The notes under the pieces are model-generated. The model was given only the letters and a program-made list of their open reading frames with translations. It was not told the DNA's origin and searched no databases. The translations under genes were made by a program, and so were the position numbers. From Pseudomonadota bacterium (lineage in GTDB: Bacteria > Pseudomonadota > Alphaproteobacteria > Rhizobiales > Aestuariivirgaceae), in NCBI GenBank assembly GCA_020161855.1, contig JAIUNJ010000003.1, positions 248,001 to 312,000 of the forward strand: a DNA stretch of 64,000 nt. The letters run 5' to 3'. This document shows positions 34,322 to 43,902 of the stretch, one piece after another. Each line of letters begins with the position of its first letter. The stretch's first letter is position 1.

Positions 34322-35443
34322 ATGCGTGAACTTGGCATTGGCATCATCGGCACCGGCTTCATGGGCAAGGCCCATGCCTTCGCCTATCGCGGCGCCCTCG
34401 CGGCCTTCCCGGATATTCCGGTGCCGCGCCTGGAGATGATCGCCGATGTCACCGCCGAGGCAGCCGCCAAGGCTGCACACCAATATGGCTTTGCGCGGTC
34501 GACCGCCGACTGGAGGACGCTGGTCAACGATCCGCGCATCGATGTCGTCTCGATCACCACGCCCAACACCTTCCACAAGGAGATGGTTCTGGCGGCACTT
34601 GCAGCTGGCAAGCATGTCCATTGCGAAAAGCCACTGTCACCGACGCTTCAGGATTCCGCGGAGATGGTGAAGGCGGCAGAGGCCCGCGGCGTGGTCACGC
34701 AGGTTGGCTATAACTATATCAAGAACCCGCTGCTGAAACTGGCGCGCGACATGATCGCTGCCGGTGAGCTGGGCGAGATCACCGGCTTCCGCGGCATTCA
34801 CGCCGAGGACTACATGCATGACAGCGAGAGCCCCTACACATGGCGGCTCGATCCGTCAGGCGGCCCGGGTGTGGTGGCTGATCTTGGCAGCCACATCATC
34901 GGCATGGCACGCTTCCTGCTGGGGCCTATCGCGGAGATCAACGCCGACATCCGCACCATCGTGCCATCGCGCCCGGTGGCGCCCGGCTCAAAGGAACGCA
35001 AGCAGATCCTTGTCGACGACGTGGCCCGCATGCTGGTGAATTTCGAGCGCGGCTGCGGTGGCTCACTGGAAGCAACCTGGGTCAATACGGGCCGCAAGAT
35101 GAACCTGGCCTTCGAGGTGACGGGGCGCAAGGGCAGTCTCGTTTTCGATCAGGAGCGCTTCAACGAAATCCATTTCTTCCGGGCTGGCGGCGATTCACGG
35201 CAGGCAGGCTTCACCAAGATCGAGGCGGGCCCCCAGCATGTGCCCTATGGCGCCTTCTGTGTGGCCCCCGGGCATCAGATCGGCTTCAACGACCTCAAGA
35301 CCATCGAGATGAGCGAATTCCTGCGCGCGATCGGCGAAGGCAAGCGCTCCTCGCCCGATTTCCGCGAGGCCTATGAGATCCAGAAAGTGGTGGAAACAGC
35401 CGTCAGTTCCTCGAAGCAGCGGCAATGGCTCAAGATTGCCTGA
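34322..35443 (+). CDS. Gfo/Idh/MocA-family NAD(P) oxidoreductase
   Basis: A 373-residue sugar or polyol dehydrogenase-like protein. The N-terminal Rossmann domain has GIGIIGTGFMGKAHA. The CEKPLSP motif, whose Lys is catalytic in this family, is near residue 105, and the C-terminal beta-sheet domain has GGPGVVADLGSHIIGMARF. Substrates of the family are inositols, sugars and related polyols. It starts about 96 bp after hutU and precedes two isomerases (92-bp gap), suggesting a polyol or tetrulose catabolic remnant rather than histidine use. Confidence 0.9.
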   Translation: MRELGIGIIGTGFMGKAHAFAYRGALAAFPDIPVPRLEMIADVTAEAAAKAAHQYGFARSTADWRTLVNDPRIDVVSITTPNTFHKEMVLAALAAGKHVHCEKPLSPTLQDSAEMVKAAEARGVVTQVGYNYIKNPLLKLARDMIAAGELGEITGFRGIHAEDYMHDSESPYTWRLDPSGGPGVVADLGSHIIGMARFLLGPIAEINADIRTIVPSRPVAPGSKERKQILVDDVARMLVNFERGCGGSLEATWVNTGRKMNLAFEVTGRKGSLVFDQERFNEIHFFRAGGDSRQAGFTKIEAGPQHVPYGAFCVAPGHQIGFNDLKTIEMSEFLRAIGEGKRSSPDFREAYEIQKVVETAVSSSKQRQWLKIA

Positions 35444-35534
35444 GCACGGGGCCGGGCAGAGGTTGAGGGGCGGTTCAGCCATGCTGCCAGGCTGGTTGCA
35501 CAAGCGGGCGATCTGATACAATTTGCCAAACCTC

Positions 35535-36317
35535 ATGCAGACGTCACGAAGAAGGCCCTGGATCGGCACCAGCTGGAAGATGAACCATTTGCGCGCCAGC
35601 GCAGTGGCTTTCGCCGAGACGTTGCGGGATTCGAAGCTGGCGCAGGCCGCCGATGTGCAGCCTTTTGTCATTCCACCCTTCCCTTATATCGCCGATGTCG
35701 CCGCCATCCTGAAGGATACAAAGGTGGTTGTCGGGGCCCAGAACATGCACTGGGCCGACCAGGGTGCCTGGACCGGCGAGATTTCGCCGCTGATGATCAA
35801 GGAATGTGGCGCCAGCCTTGTCGAGCTTGGCCATAGCGAGCGCCGCGCCAATTTTGGCGAAACCGATGATATTGTGTCGCTGAAGGTCGAGGCGGCCCTG
35901 CGCCACAATCTCACGCCGCTGGTCTGCATCGGCGACACCCATGAGGAATTCGCCGCCGGCAAGACCGCCGATGCGCTCGAGAGGCAGGTGCGCGCCCTTC
36001 TCTCGCGGGCCACGCAGGTGCAGGCGCGGCGCATCATCATTGCCTATGAGCCGGTCTGGTCAATCGGCGAGAAGGGCACGCCCGCCAAACCCGATTTCGT
36101 CAATGCCCAGCACCGCCGCATCCGGCAATTGCTGCAAACACTGCTGGGCCATGCCCTGCCGATCCTCTATGGCGGCAGCGTCAACCCCGGCAATGCCGTG
36201 GAACTGGCCAGCGCCTCGCATGTGGATGGCCTCTTCATTGGCCGTTCCGCCTGGGACGCAAAGGGCTATATCGCCATCATGGAATCCGTTGTGACTGCAT
36301 TGGGAGACAAGACATGA
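35535..36317 (+). CDS. Triosephosphate-isomerase-family protein, possible L-erythrulose-1-phosphate isomerase
   Basis: A 260-residue TIM-barrel isomerase with all key residues: WKMN (Lys) at the start, ELGHSERR (His) near residue 90, [10 protein letters not shown] (Glu) near residue 165 and [11 protein letters not shown] near the end. The start GTSWKMN and the immediate ATGA overlap with an RpiB-type gene match the TpiA2/RpiB pairs of tetritol catabolism. There they convert L-erythrulose-1-phosphate and then D-erythrulose-4-phosphate to erythrose-4-phosphate. Glycolytic TpiA cannot be excluded. An in-frame TTG at 35523 is a less likely start. Confidence 0.88.
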   Translation: MQTSRRRPWIGTSWKMNHLRASAVAFAETLRDSKLAQAADVQPFVIPPFPYIADVAAILKDTKVVVGAQNMHWADQGAWTGEISPLMIKECGASLVELGHSERRANFGETDDIVSLKVEAALRHNLTPLVCIGDTHEEFAAGKTADALERQVRALLSRATQVQARRIIIAYEPVWSIGEKGTPAKPDFVNAQHRRIRQLLQTLLGHALPILYGGSVNPGNAVELASASHVDGLFIGRSAWDAKGYIAIMESVVTALGDKT

Positions 36318-36751
36318 AAATTGCACTGGGCGCCGACAGCGCAGGTAAGCCGCTGCTCGATGTGATCGAGGCGCATCTGAAGGCTTCGGGCAAACATGAG
36401 ATCACCAACATGAGCAAGGACGGATTCTATGCCGACCTCTCCGCGAACGTGGCGCATGCCGTGGTCGATGGAAAGGCCGAGCGCGCCATCCTGTGCTGCG
36501 GCACCGGAATCGGCGTTTGCATCTCGGCCAACAAGGTTCCGGGCATCCGCGCGGCACTGACCCACGATACCTATTCAGCCGAACGCGCCGCCAAGTCCAA
36601 CAACGCCCAGATCATCACCATGGGCGCCCGCGTCATCGGGCCGGAACTGGCCAAGGCCATTGTCGACACCTGGCTTGCCTCGTCCTTCGACCCGAAGGGC
36701 GCCTCGGCCGCCAATGTCGAGGCCATCAACAAGCTCGACGCCGGCAAATAG
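36314..36751 (+). CDS. rpiB: RpiB/LacAB-family sugar-phosphate isomerase
   Basis: A 145-residue RpiB-family isomerase. The catalytic Cys is in [16 protein letters not shown] near residue 66. [21 protein letters not shown] opens the Rossmann-like fold, and [20 protein letters not shown] follows as usual. It overlaps the TPI-type gene by 4 bp. In erythritol-using rhizobia and Brucella such a pair handles tetrulose phosphates. No erythritol kinase or dehydrogenase other than the Gfo/Idh gene is present, so ribose-5-phosphate isomerase activity is the alternative. Confidence 0.9.
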   Translation: MKIALGADSAGKPLLDVIEAHLKASGKHEITNMSKDGFYADLSANVAHAVVDGKAERAILCCGTGIGVCISANKVPGIRAALTHDTYSAERAAKSNNAQIITMGARVIGPELAKAIVDTWLASSFDPKGASAANVEAINKLDAGK

Positions 36752-36774
36752 CCAAAAAGACTGCCGCACCGGCA

Positions 36775-37656
36775 ATGGCCTCGATGTCGCCGAGCCAGAA
36801 ACTGGCGGCCTTTGCCGTCCTGATCTGTGGCGCACTCTGGGGTCTGTTCTGGATTCCCATGCGCTGGCTCGACAGCCAATCCGTCGGCGGTGGCTGGACC
36901 AGCCTTACCTTCGCGGCGATCTCCGCGCTCAGTGCCTTGCCCTGGCTTCGCCGCAAGGAGGCCTGGTCCGGCCTATCCCGGCAATGGCTCTCCGGTTTGC
37001 TGATGGGCGGTGGCTTTGCGCTCTACGCCGTTGCGCTGGTGCTGACCGACGTCGTCAACGCCATCCTCCTTTTCTATCTCATGCCGGTCTGGGCCACGCT
37101 CGCAGGCTGGGCCTTCCGGGGTGAAAGGCTCACTGCCTCGCGCGTCATTGCCATCATCCTTGGCTTTGGTGGCATGGCCTGCATCCTCGGCATCGACAAG
37201 GGCCTGCCGTTGCCTCGCAACGTCGGTGACTGGCTGGCCCTGGCCAGCGGCATCTCCTGGGCAGCAGGCTCGATTTATGCCTTTGCCCGCCCGACGCAGG
37301 CGATTGCCTTGCCGGTTTTCACCTTCTCGATAGGCGCCCTTGTCGTCTCGCTGCTGGCGGTCGCCATTGCAGCATGTCTTGGGAGCCCTGTCGCCAATGC
37401 TGACAGTATCGCAAACCACCTGCCCGCCATATTCGTGATCGCCATGGTGATCTTCGTGCCGCCAAACGCCCTCGTCCTCTGGGCCACGCAGCGCATCGAT
37501 CCCGGCCGGGTCGGCATCCTGCTCACGACGGAAGTTCTGGTTGGCGCCATCTCGGCCGCCATTCTTTCGGGTGAGGACTTCGGCAGGTTGGATGCGGCCG
37601 GAACGGTTCTCATCGTTGCAGCCGGGCTGACGGAAGTGTTGTCGCGGCGCGGCTAG
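36775..37656 (+). CDS. DMT-superfamily (EamA) transporter
   Basis: A 293-residue inner-membrane protein with about ten hydrophobic segments in two EamA halves: an early AAFAVLICGALWGLFWIPMR, VALVLTDVVNAILLFYLMPV near the end of half one, and RIDPGRVGILLTTEVLVGAI in half two. DMT proteins export amino acids or other small metabolites. The start is ATG 36775 (36784 is also possible), 23 bp after the RpiB gene. Its end overlaps the convergent MaoC gene by 4 bp. Cargo unknown. Confidence 0.88.
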   Translation: MASMSPSQKLAAFAVLICGALWGLFWIPMRWLDSQSVGGGWTSLTFAAISALSALPWLRRKEAWSGLSRQWLSGLLMGGGFALYAVALVLTDVVNAILLFYLMPVWATLAGWAFRGERLTASRVIAIILGFGGMACILGIDKGLPLPRNVGDWLALASGISWAAGSIYAFARPTQAIALPVFTFSIGALVVSLLAVAIAACLGSPVANADSIANHLPAIFVIAMVIFVPPNALVLWATQRIDPGRVGILLTTEVLVGAISAAILSGEDFGRLDAAGTVLIVAAGLTEVLSRRG

Positions 37657-38483
37657 GCAGTGGCTGTCGCCGCCAGCGTTCTGACGCCTGCAGCATCGAA
37701 CAGCGCCGTCTCCACCCCGAGCTCGGTCGCCGTGCTTTCAACCGTGAAGACCTGAGGTGCCAGAAGCGGCGCAAGGCAACGATAGATAAATCGGCGTGGC
37801 GCCTGTCCGAGCAGTATCGCGGCCTGATTAAGCGCCAGCAGCGCCTGCAGGGGACCATGCACCAGAAGGCCACCATAGCCCTCGACATCGCGCGCATAGG
37901 GAAGGTCGTAGTGGATGCGATGACCGTTGAAGGTAAGCGCCGAGAAACGGAACAAAAGCAGAGACGACGCCTCGACACGCCAAAGAACCTGGGCAGGCGC
38001 TCTCGTCTCCAAAATCGCCTTCGGGGCAGATGCGACAGCCTCGCCCCGGAACAGGATATCATGCCGCTCCCTGACGGCGAGAACACCAGCGGCATGGATG
38101 TCGTGATGAACGGGAACAATGCAAAGGGGTCCCGAGGCACCTCTGCGCTCCGATACCTCGCCCACCCGCGAGTGCCGCGAAATCATGTCCCCGGCTGCAA
38201 TCGGTGCGAATATCTCAAGCTCGCCGCCTGCCCACATGCGGCGCGGCAAAGGTATAGGCGGCAGAAACAGACCCTTGCGTTCCGCACCATCCGGCCCGAG
38301 GTTTTCCGGCGGATGAATGGCTGGGGCCACACACCAATGCAGCCCGAGTGTCCCCGGTTGGTCTGCAACGGGTGTGAAAAGATGGGGCCGCAGTGTTTCG
38401 TTGAAAGTAACAACGGTTCGTTCGGTCACCACATCATGGCGAATGGTTTCACGGTCGATCCAGGCTGAATAGTCTGCCGCCAT
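37653..38483 (-). CDS. MaoC-type double hot-dog hydratase (mesaconyl-C4-CoA hydratase-like)
   Basis: A 276-residue protein with an N-terminal FAS1-dehydratase-like hot-dog (about residues 1-130, GLHWCVAPAIHPPENLGPDG and LPRRMWAGGELEIF) and a C-terminal MaoC-like hot-dog (LTFNGHRIHYDLPYA, then LLVHGPLQALL). The HRIHYD...GLLVHG block is characteristic of the itaconyl/mesaconyl/3-methylfumaryl-CoA hydratase group. It is divergent from the BKACE gene (64-bp gap). The exact CoA ester is not predictable. Confidence 0.85.
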   Translation of the reverse strand: MAADYSAWIDRETIRHDVVTERTVVTFNETLRPHLFTPVADQPGTLGLHWCVAPAIHPPENLGPDGAERKGLFLPPIPLPRRMWAGGELEIFAPIAAGDMISRHSRVGEVSERRGASGPLCIVPVHHDIHAAGVLAVRERHDILFRGEAVASAPKAILETRAPAQVLWRVEASSLLLFRFSALTFNGHRIHYDLPYARDVEGYGGLLVHGPLQALLALNQAAILLGQAPRRFIYRCLAPLLAPQVFTVESTATELGVETALFDAAGVRTLAATATA

Positions 38484-38547
38484 GCCGCTTCTTCTCCCTT
38501 GCCAGAGGCCGCCTGCTCATGAAACATGAAGGGCAACGGAAAGCAAC

Positions 38548-39378
38548 ATGACGACCCCCTGCATCATCACCGTGGCGATCACCGGCTCCCTGCCGAAGAA
38601 GGCCAACAATCCGGCTGTTCCCATCAGCATCGAAGAGCAGACGGAATCGACCCAGGCCGCCTTTGAGGCCGGTGCCTCTCTGGCGCATATTCACGTGCGC
38701 AACGCCGACGAGACGCCGACGTCGGACCCCGAGAAGTTTGCACAGCTAAAGGAAAAGCTGAAGAAACATTGCCCCGGCATGATCATCCAGTTCTCCACTG
38801 GCGGGCGATCCGGCACGGGCCGTGAGCGTGGCGGGATGCTGGCGCTGAAACCTGACATGGCTTCACTCTCGACGGGCTCGTGCAATTTCCCGACCCGCGT
38901 CTACGAGAATGCGCCGGAGCTGGTCGAATGGCTGGCCAGTGAAATGAAGACCCATGGCGTGAAGCCCGAAATCGAGGCCTTCGACCTTTCGATGATCTTC
39001 AAGGCTGTCGAAATGCAGAAAGCCGCAAAGATTGAAGGCCCGCTGCATGTGCAGTTCGTAATGGGCGTGAAGAACGCCATGCCGGTTGACCGCGCTTCCT
39101 TCGAATTCTTCGTCTCGACCCTGAAGCGCCTCGCCCCTGAGGCCACATGGACAGGCGCCGGCATCGGCAAGGACCAGATCACCCTCAATCACTGGAGCCT
39201 CGAATTGGGCGGGCATTGCCGCACCGGTCTTGAGGACAATGTGCGCTGGGATGCAAGCCGGCTGGCAAACTCAAATGCGGAACTGGTCAAGCGGGTGGCT
39301 GACCTTTGCGGCAACTATGGCCGCCACCCGGCAACACCTGCCGAGGCACGGTCGCTGCTGGGCCTCCACCCCGTCTGA
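38548..39378 (+). CDS. Beta-keto acid cleavage enzyme (BKACE, DUF849)
   Basis: A 276-residue Zn-dependent TIM-barrel enzyme of the family of 3-keto-5-aminohexanoate cleavage enzyme (Kce). It condenses a beta-keto acid with acetyl-CoA to give acetoacetate and a CoA ester. Zn ligands are in LAHIHVRN near residue 48 and the late GGHCRTGLEDNVRW provides another block. The TVAITGSLPKKANNPAVP start is typical. Substrates in the family range from aminated to sulfonated keto acids. The neighbouring MaoC hydratase may act on the same pathway. Confidence 0.92.
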   Translation: MTTPCIITVAITGSLPKKANNPAVPISIEEQTESTQAAFEAGASLAHIHVRNADETPTSDPEKFAQLKEKLKKHCPGMIIQFSTGGRSGTGRERGGMLALKPDMASLSTGSCNFPTRVYENAPELVEWLASEMKTHGVKPEIEAFDLSMIFKAVEMQKAAKIEGPLHVQFVMGVKNAMPVDRASFEFFVSTLKRLAPEATWTGAGIGKDQITLNHWSLELGGHCRTGLEDNVRWDASRLANSNAELVKRVADLCGNYGRHPATPAEARSLLGLHPV

Positions 39379-39381
39379 CGT

Positions 39382-39705
39382 TCAGAACAGACCGAACATC
39401 GGCATCGTGTCATCGAGGTAGTCACGGCCCTTGGGCGTATCGGCGCGGCGGCCCCAGGGCAGCGCAAACCACACCGGCTTGCTCAGGCCGGCGGCCGCCA
39501 GCAATCCTTGCGGCAAGGACCGTGATGGCTCGATGCCGTCTGTTCCTGCTGCCATGGCGCGGGACTGGGGAAGAAGCGGCTTGCGGCGGGTGACCATGGC
39601 AGGAATCCAAGCTGGTTGATCCGAGAGGCCGCTATGGCCCGCCAATATGACGGTTTCAAAACATCCGCATGACCCGGAGGGCCAAGCACGCTTCCCGTCA
39701 TGCAA
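39382..39705 (-). CDS. Small hypothetical protein (doubtful)
   Basis: A 107-codon open frame fills most of the 375-bp space between the BKACE and phosphoesterase genes. I recognise no family. The C-terminal half (from MVTRRKPLL at an inner ATG near 39598) has GC-rich third positions like neighbouring genes and ends GRDYLDDTMPMFGLF, which looks protein-like. The N-terminal part looks like random translation. No good ribosome site is visible. It could be a real small protein of about 70 residues, a gene remnant, or noise. Confidence 0.3.
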   Translation of the reverse strand: MHDGKRAWPSGSCGCFETVILAGHSGLSDQPAWIPAMVTRRKPLLPQSRAMAAGTDGIEPSRSLPQGLLAAAGLSKPVWFALPWGRRADTPKGRDYLDDTMPMFGLF

Positions 39706-39753
39706 ACGTCATCGGACTCGGATGGAAGGCGGCATAATCAGGGTATCTGTTAC

Positions 39754-40575
39754 ATGACCTATCATGCTGCTGCGCCTCGCCGGTTCCGGGCCATTTTCAT
39801 CTCGGATGTGCATCTGGGAACGCGGCGCGCACAGACCGACAAACTGCTCGACTTCCTGCGCGCAACCGAGAGCGATCAGCTCTATGTGATCGGCGACCTG
39901 ATCGACAACTGGGCCCTGCGCAAGCGCTGGTACTGGGACCAGAAGCACAATGACGTGATCCAGAAGCTGCTGCGCAAGGCCCGCAAGGGATCGCGCGTCA
40001 TCTATGTGCCCGGGAATCACGACGAGAATTTCCGCGCCTTTTCCCGCATGCGTTTCGGCCGGGTGGCCGTGCTGCATGAGACCACCCACATCTCGGCCAC
40101 CGGCAAACGCTACCTTGTCATCCATGGCGACAAGTTCGACGCCGTCGTCAGGCTCGCACCCTGGCTCGCCAAGATGGGCGACACGGCCTACGAATTCGCC
40201 ATGGATGTGAACGTCGTGGTAACAAAGATCAGGCGCTTCCTGCGGCTGCCCTATTGGTCTCTGTCGGCCTTTCTCAAGAACAAGGTGAAGCGGGCCGTTG
40301 AATTCATCTCGCATTTCGAGACGGCCGTGGTGCGCGACGCCCGCGAACGCGGCTGCTATGGTGTCATCTGCGGTCACATCCACACCGCCGAAAACCGCAT
40401 GATCGACGGCATCCACTATCTGAACGATGGCGATTGGGTGGAAAGCTGCACGGCCCTTGTCGAACATTTCGATGGCCGCTTCGAGATCATCGACTGGCGC
40501 AATATCGCATCCGTCAAGGTCGATCAGCCCGCGCTGGAAAGTCAGCTCCCGGCCATAACAGCGGCTCTGCAATAG
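39754..40575 (+). CDS. LpxH-like calcineurin-type metallophosphoesterase
   Basis: A 273-residue phosphoesterase with the full metal-binding set: [37 protein letters not shown] and CGHIHTAEN. It belongs to the UDP-2,3-diacylglucosamine pyrophosphatase-like group. Since alphaproteobacteria normally use LpxI for that lipid A step, this homologue may act on another lipid or nucleotide diphosphate. The start is ATG 39754; an upstream in-frame ATG at 39700 adds 18 residues that look non-conserved. aroQ follows after 76 bp. Confidence 0.9.
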   Translation: MTYHAAAPRRFRAIFISDVHLGTRRAQTDKLLDFLRATESDQLYVIGDLIDNWALRKRWYWDQKHNDVIQKLLRKARKGSRVIYVPGNHDENFRAFSRMRFGRVAVLHETTHISATGKRYLVIHGDKFDAVVRLAPWLAKMGDTAYEFAMDVNVVVTKIRRFLRLPYWSLSAFLKNKVKRAVEFISHFETAVVRDARERGCYGVICGHIHTAENRMIDGIHYLNDGDWVESCTALVEHFDGRFEIIDWRNIASVKVDQPALESQLPAITAALQ

Positions 40576-40651
40576 CCGGAACACAGCATCGGCCCGTTCT
40601 CGCCTTCCTCCGCTTCTTGCTGTATGGCTGCCGGAACGGAACGAAAGCCCC

Positions 40652-41089
40652 ATGCGCAAGACCATCTATATCCTGAACGGCCCGAACCTGAACCTGCTCG
40701 GCAAACGCGAGCCCCATCTCTATGGGCATCAGACACTGGCCGATGTCGAGGCGCTTTGCCAGGCGGCAGCCGGGGAACTGGGTGTTTCCATCCGCTTCCG
40801 GCAGAGCAATGCCGAACACCAGTTGATCGACTGGATTCAGGAGGCGCGCGATGAGGCCTCCGCGATTGTCATAAATCCGGCAGCCTATACGCACACCTCA
40901 ATCGCCATTCTCGATGCGCTCAAGGCCTTCGCAGGGCCGGTGATCGAGATCCATATCTCCGACATCCACAAGCGCGAGGCTTTCCGCCAGCATTCCTATG
41001 TTTCACTGCGGGCAAATGACGTGATCGCAGGCAAGGGCATTGAAGGCTATGTGCTGGCGCTGCGCCGGGCCGTGGAACTTCTCAACTAG
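40652..41089 (+). CDS. aroQ: 3-dehydroquinate dehydratase, type II
   Basis: A 145-residue type II dehydroquinase of the shikimate pathway (3-dehydroquinate to 3-dehydroshikimate). [52 protein letters not shown] and [20 protein letters not shown] hold the catalytic Tyr, Arg, Asn and His residues. Full length for the family (about 145-150). Its 3' end overlaps the convergent dipeptide-ABC ATPase gene by 8 bp. Confidence 0.97.
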   Translation: MRKTIYILNGPNLNLLGKREPHLYGHQTLADVEALCQAAAGELGVSIRFRQSNAEHQLIDWIQEARDEASAIVINPAAYTHTSIAILDALKAFAGPVIEIHISDIHKREAFRQHSYVSLRANDVIAGKGIEGYVLALRRAVELLN

Positions 41090-42041
41090 CGAAGTGGCAA
41101 GCCACCATCTGGGGGCCGATGGGCCGCAGCAGCGGCACTTCGGCAGCGCAAGCCTCGCGCGCCACCGGGCAGCGATTGCGGAAGGCGCAGCCACTGGGCG
41201 GTGACAAGGGTGAGGGCAGCTCCCCCTTCAGCACAATGCGCTCGCGCTTGCGCGCAGGGTCTGCAACCGGCGTGGCCGAAAGTAGCGCCTGCGTATAGGG
41301 GTGCTTCGGCCCATCGAAGACGGCCTCGCGCGGCCCCTGCTCCACGACCCGCCCCAGATACATGACCATCACGTCATCGGCGATGTGGCGAACGACGGAG
41401 AGATCGTGGCTGATAAAGACATAGGCGAGCTTCAGCCGCTCCTGCAGCTCCGCCAAGAGGTTGAGCACCTGAGCCTGGATGGAAAGATCGAGCGCCGAAA
41501 CAGGTTCGTCGAGAACGAGGATCTCCGGCTCCAGCATCAGGGCCCGGGCAATGGCGATACGCTGACGCTGGCCACCGGAGAACATGTGGGGATAGCGGTC
41601 ATAATGTTCAGGCCGCAGGCCAACGAGCTGCATCATCTCGCGGGCCTTGCGTGTCCGCTCCGCAGCAGGCAGCGCGGTATTGACCAGCAGAGGTTCTTCC
41701 AGGGCATGGCCGATCTTCTGCCGCGGGTTCAGCGATCCATAAGGATTCTGGAAAACAATCTGCACACGGGGGCGTAACCCCTTCAATGTGCCCCTGTCCG
41801 CACCGACAACTTCCGTTTCACCAATCCGGAAGGAGCCGGCGGTCGGGCCCTCAATCATGGTGAGGAGCCGGGCGAGCGTGGATTTGCCGCAACCCGATTC
41901 ACCGACGACGGCGAGAGTCTTGCCGCGCTCCAGCGTGAAGCTCGCTCCATCCAATGCCTTGAGCGTGGCCTCGCCCGCAAACAAGCCACGCTTGACGCTG
42001 TAATAGCGCTTGAGATCCCGGGCCTCGAGAACCGTCGTCAT
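41082..42041 (-). CDS. Dipeptide/oligopeptide ABC transporter ATPase (DppF-like)
   Basis: A 319-residue ABC ATPase. Walker A is [14 protein letters not shown], the signature is [15 protein letters not shown] and Walker B is [13 protein letters not shown], with the H-loop in [15 protein letters not shown]. The C-terminal oligopeptide-type domain has [15 protein letters not shown], the Cys cluster of Opp/Dpp ATPases. It is last in the five-gene peptide importer operon and overlaps the DppD-like gene by 4 bp. Confidence 0.94.
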   Translation of the reverse strand: MTTVLEARDLKRYYSVKRGLFAGEATLKALDGASFTLERGKTLAVVGESGCGKSTLARLLTMIEGPTAGSFRIGETEVVGADRGTLKGLRPRVQIVFQNPYGSLNPRQKIGHALEEPLLVNTALPAAERTRKAREMMQLVGLRPEHYDRYPHMFSGGQRQRIAIARALMLEPEILVLDEPVSALDLSIQAQVLNLLAELQERLKLAYVFISHDLSVVRHIADDVMVMYLGRVVEQGPREAVFDGPKHPYTQALLSATPVADPARKRERIVLKGELPSPLSPPSGCAFRNRCPVAREACAAEVPLLRPIGPQMVACHFAS

Positions 42042-42997
42042 GCCGCCACCTCACGATGGAGCGGGAAATGACACAGCACGCCCGCGTTCAATTCGGGCGG
42101 CTGCCGATGGCATATCTCCTGAGCATACCCGCAACGCGGCGCGAAGAGACAGCCCAATGGCCTGTCGAACTGGCCAGGCACCGTGCCCGGAATGGATGGC
42201 AGCTTGCGGCCCTTGGCGCGCTCCGGCAGGGCTGCCAGCAACGCTGCCGTATAGGGGTGGCGCGGATTGGCAAAGAGATCGCGTACCGGCCGCTCCTCCA
42301 CCTTCTGGCCTGCGTAGTGCACGCTCACCGTCTCGGCTGTTTCTGCCACGACCCCCATGGAATGGGTGATGAGCACCAGTGCCGTCTGGGTCTCGCGTTG
42401 CAGCTTGGTCAGCAAATCGAGGATTTGAGCCTGGATCGTGACGTCAAGAGCCGTCGTCGGCTCGTCGGCAATGATGAGCTTGGGATTGCAGGCCAGAGCC
42501 ATGGCAATCATCACGCGCTGGGCCATGCCACCGGAAAACTGGTGCGGATAGGCCCCAAGCCGCGATTCCGGCGCCGGGATGCCGACATCACGCAGAAGCG
42601 CAATGGAACGTTCCCTCTGCTCGGCCTTGCCCAGCCCAAGATGAGTCTTGAGGGCCTCCCCGAGCTGGAAGCCCACGGTGAAGCAGGGGTTGAGACTGCT
42701 CATCGGCTCCTGGAAAATCATCGTCATGTCCTTGCCGATGATCTTGCGGCGTTCAGCATCGGACAGCTTCAACAGGTCCTTGCCGTCGAAACGCACGAGA
42801 TCGGCAGTGACACGCGCCGTCTTGGGCAGGAGCCCCATGACAGCAAGCATGGCCACCGACTTGCCCGAACCGGATTCGCCAACGATCGCATGGATGCGGC
42901 CGGCGTCGACCGACAACGAAACGGAATCGACGGCCTTGAACCAGCCAGACGAGGTCCGGAATTCCACGGTGAGGTTCTGGATATCGAGCAAGGCCAT
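42038..42997 (-). CDS. Dipeptide/oligopeptide ABC transporter ATPase (DppD-like)
   Basis: A 319-residue paralogue of the DppF-like ATPase. Walker A is [14 protein letters not shown], the signature is [15 protein letters not shown] and Walker B is [12 protein letters not shown], with the C-terminal Cys region [15 protein letters not shown]. The two ATPases work as a heterodimer under the DppB/C-like permeases. Spacing to the DppC-like gene is 2 bp. Confidence 0.94.
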   Translation of the reverse strand: MALLDIQNLTVEFRTSSGWFKAVDSVSLSVDAGRIHAIVGESGSGKSVAMLAVMGLLPKTARVTADLVRFDGKDLLKLSDAERRKIIGKDMTMIFQEPMSSLNPCFTVGFQLGEALKTHLGLGKAEQRERSIALLRDVGIPAPESRLGAYPHQFSGGMAQRVMIAMALACNPKLIIADEPTTALDVTIQAQILDLLTKLQRETQTALVLITHSMGVVAETAETVSVHYAGQKVEERPVRDLFANPRHPYTAALLAALPERAKGRKLPSIPGTVPGQFDRPLGCLFAPRCGYAQEICHRQPPELNAGVLCHFPLHREVAA

Positions 42998-42999
42998 GA

Positions 43000-43902
43000 T
43001 CAGCTCTTCCTCAAGCGCGGATCAAGAGCGTCGCGCAGCCCATCACCCATCAGGTTGATCGCCATGACCGTCAGCAGGATGCAAAGACCAGGCAGTGCCA
43101 TGACCCAGGGATGCGACAGCATCAGGTCACGTGTGTCGGCCAGCATGGCGCCCCATTCCGGTGTCGGCGGCTGCGCACCAAGCCCGAGGAAGCCGAGGCC
43201 CGCCGCTTCGAGAATGGCATCGGAGACGCCAAGGGCCGCCTGCACAATGAGCGGCGCCAAGCAGTTGGGAAGGACAGTCACAGTCATGAGCCGGAAGGGA
43301 CCGACACCCGCGACCTTGGCCGCCGTCACGTAATCCTTGGAAAGTTCCGCAAGCGCCGATGCACGGACAAGGCGCACATAGCGCGGCAGATACACGATGG
43401 TCACGGCGATGATGGTGTTGCTGAGACTGGGGCCGATCATGGCGATGATCAGGATGGCCAGCACCAGCGACGGGATGGCCATGATCAGGTCCATGATGCG
43501 GATGATGAGCACATCAATGAGGCCGCCATACCATGCCGCAGCAAGGCCGAGCGCCACACCAACCACCATCGAGACCACCATCACCGAAAGCCCGATGAAG
43601 AGCGAAATGCGCGCGCCGAACATCAGGCGCGAGAGCATGTCCCGGCCCACGGCATCCGTGCCCAGCCAGAAGCGCGGGTCGGCCCCCTCCACCCAGAAGG
43701 GCGGCAGCTTGGTGGCGCCCTTGACCTGCTCAAGCGGGTCATGCGGGGCCAACAATGGTGCTAGAGCCGCGACAACGCAGATCAACAGCACCGCAAAGAG
43801 GCCAATGACTGCGCCGCGATTTTCGCTGAAGGCATTCCAGAAGGCTCTGACCGGCCCGGGAGGAGCCGCTGCAGCAGACGCGATGACCGTATCACTTGGC
43901 AT
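43000..43902 (-). CDS. Dipeptide ABC transporter permease (DppC-like)
   Basis: A 300-residue permease with an N-terminal OppC_N segment (FWNAFSENRGAVIGLFAVLL) and later helices. The periplasmic loop HDPLEQVKGATKLPPF and WLGTDAVGRDMLSRLMFGAR are typical of DppC, as is the EAA loop KDYVTAAKVAGVGPFRLMTV. The start is ATG 43902, overlapping the DppB-like stop by 11 bp; an upstream ATG at 43929 is less likely. Confidence 0.93.
   Translation of the reverse strand: MPSDTVIASAAAAPPGPVRAFWNAFSENRGAVIGLFAVLLICVVAALAPLLAPHDPLEQVKGATKLPPFWVEGADPRFWLGTDAVGRDMLSRLMFGARISLFIGLSVMVVSMVVGVALGLAAAWYGGLIDVLIIRIMDLIMAIPSLVLAILIIAMIGPSLSNTIIAVTIVYLPRYVRLVRASALAELSKDYVTAAKVAGVGPFRLMTVTVLPNCLAPLIVQAALGVSDAILEAAGLGFLGLGAQPPTPEWGAMLADTRDLMLSHPWVMALPGLCILLTVMAINLMGDGLRDALDPRLRKS

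Noticed and set aside
7063-36751. Sugar-phosphate-utilising (SPU) type microcompartment, because deoC and rpiB are in the window
   Set aside because: Both genes are far from the shell operon, lie in unrelated operons and have no encapsulation helix. The operon itself carries kinase, PLP enzyme and ALDH instead.
34322-36751. Inositol catabolism operon because of the Gfo/Idh gene
   Set aside because: No iolB, iolC, iolD or iolE homologue is present; the neighbours are isomerases of the tetrulose/pentose type.
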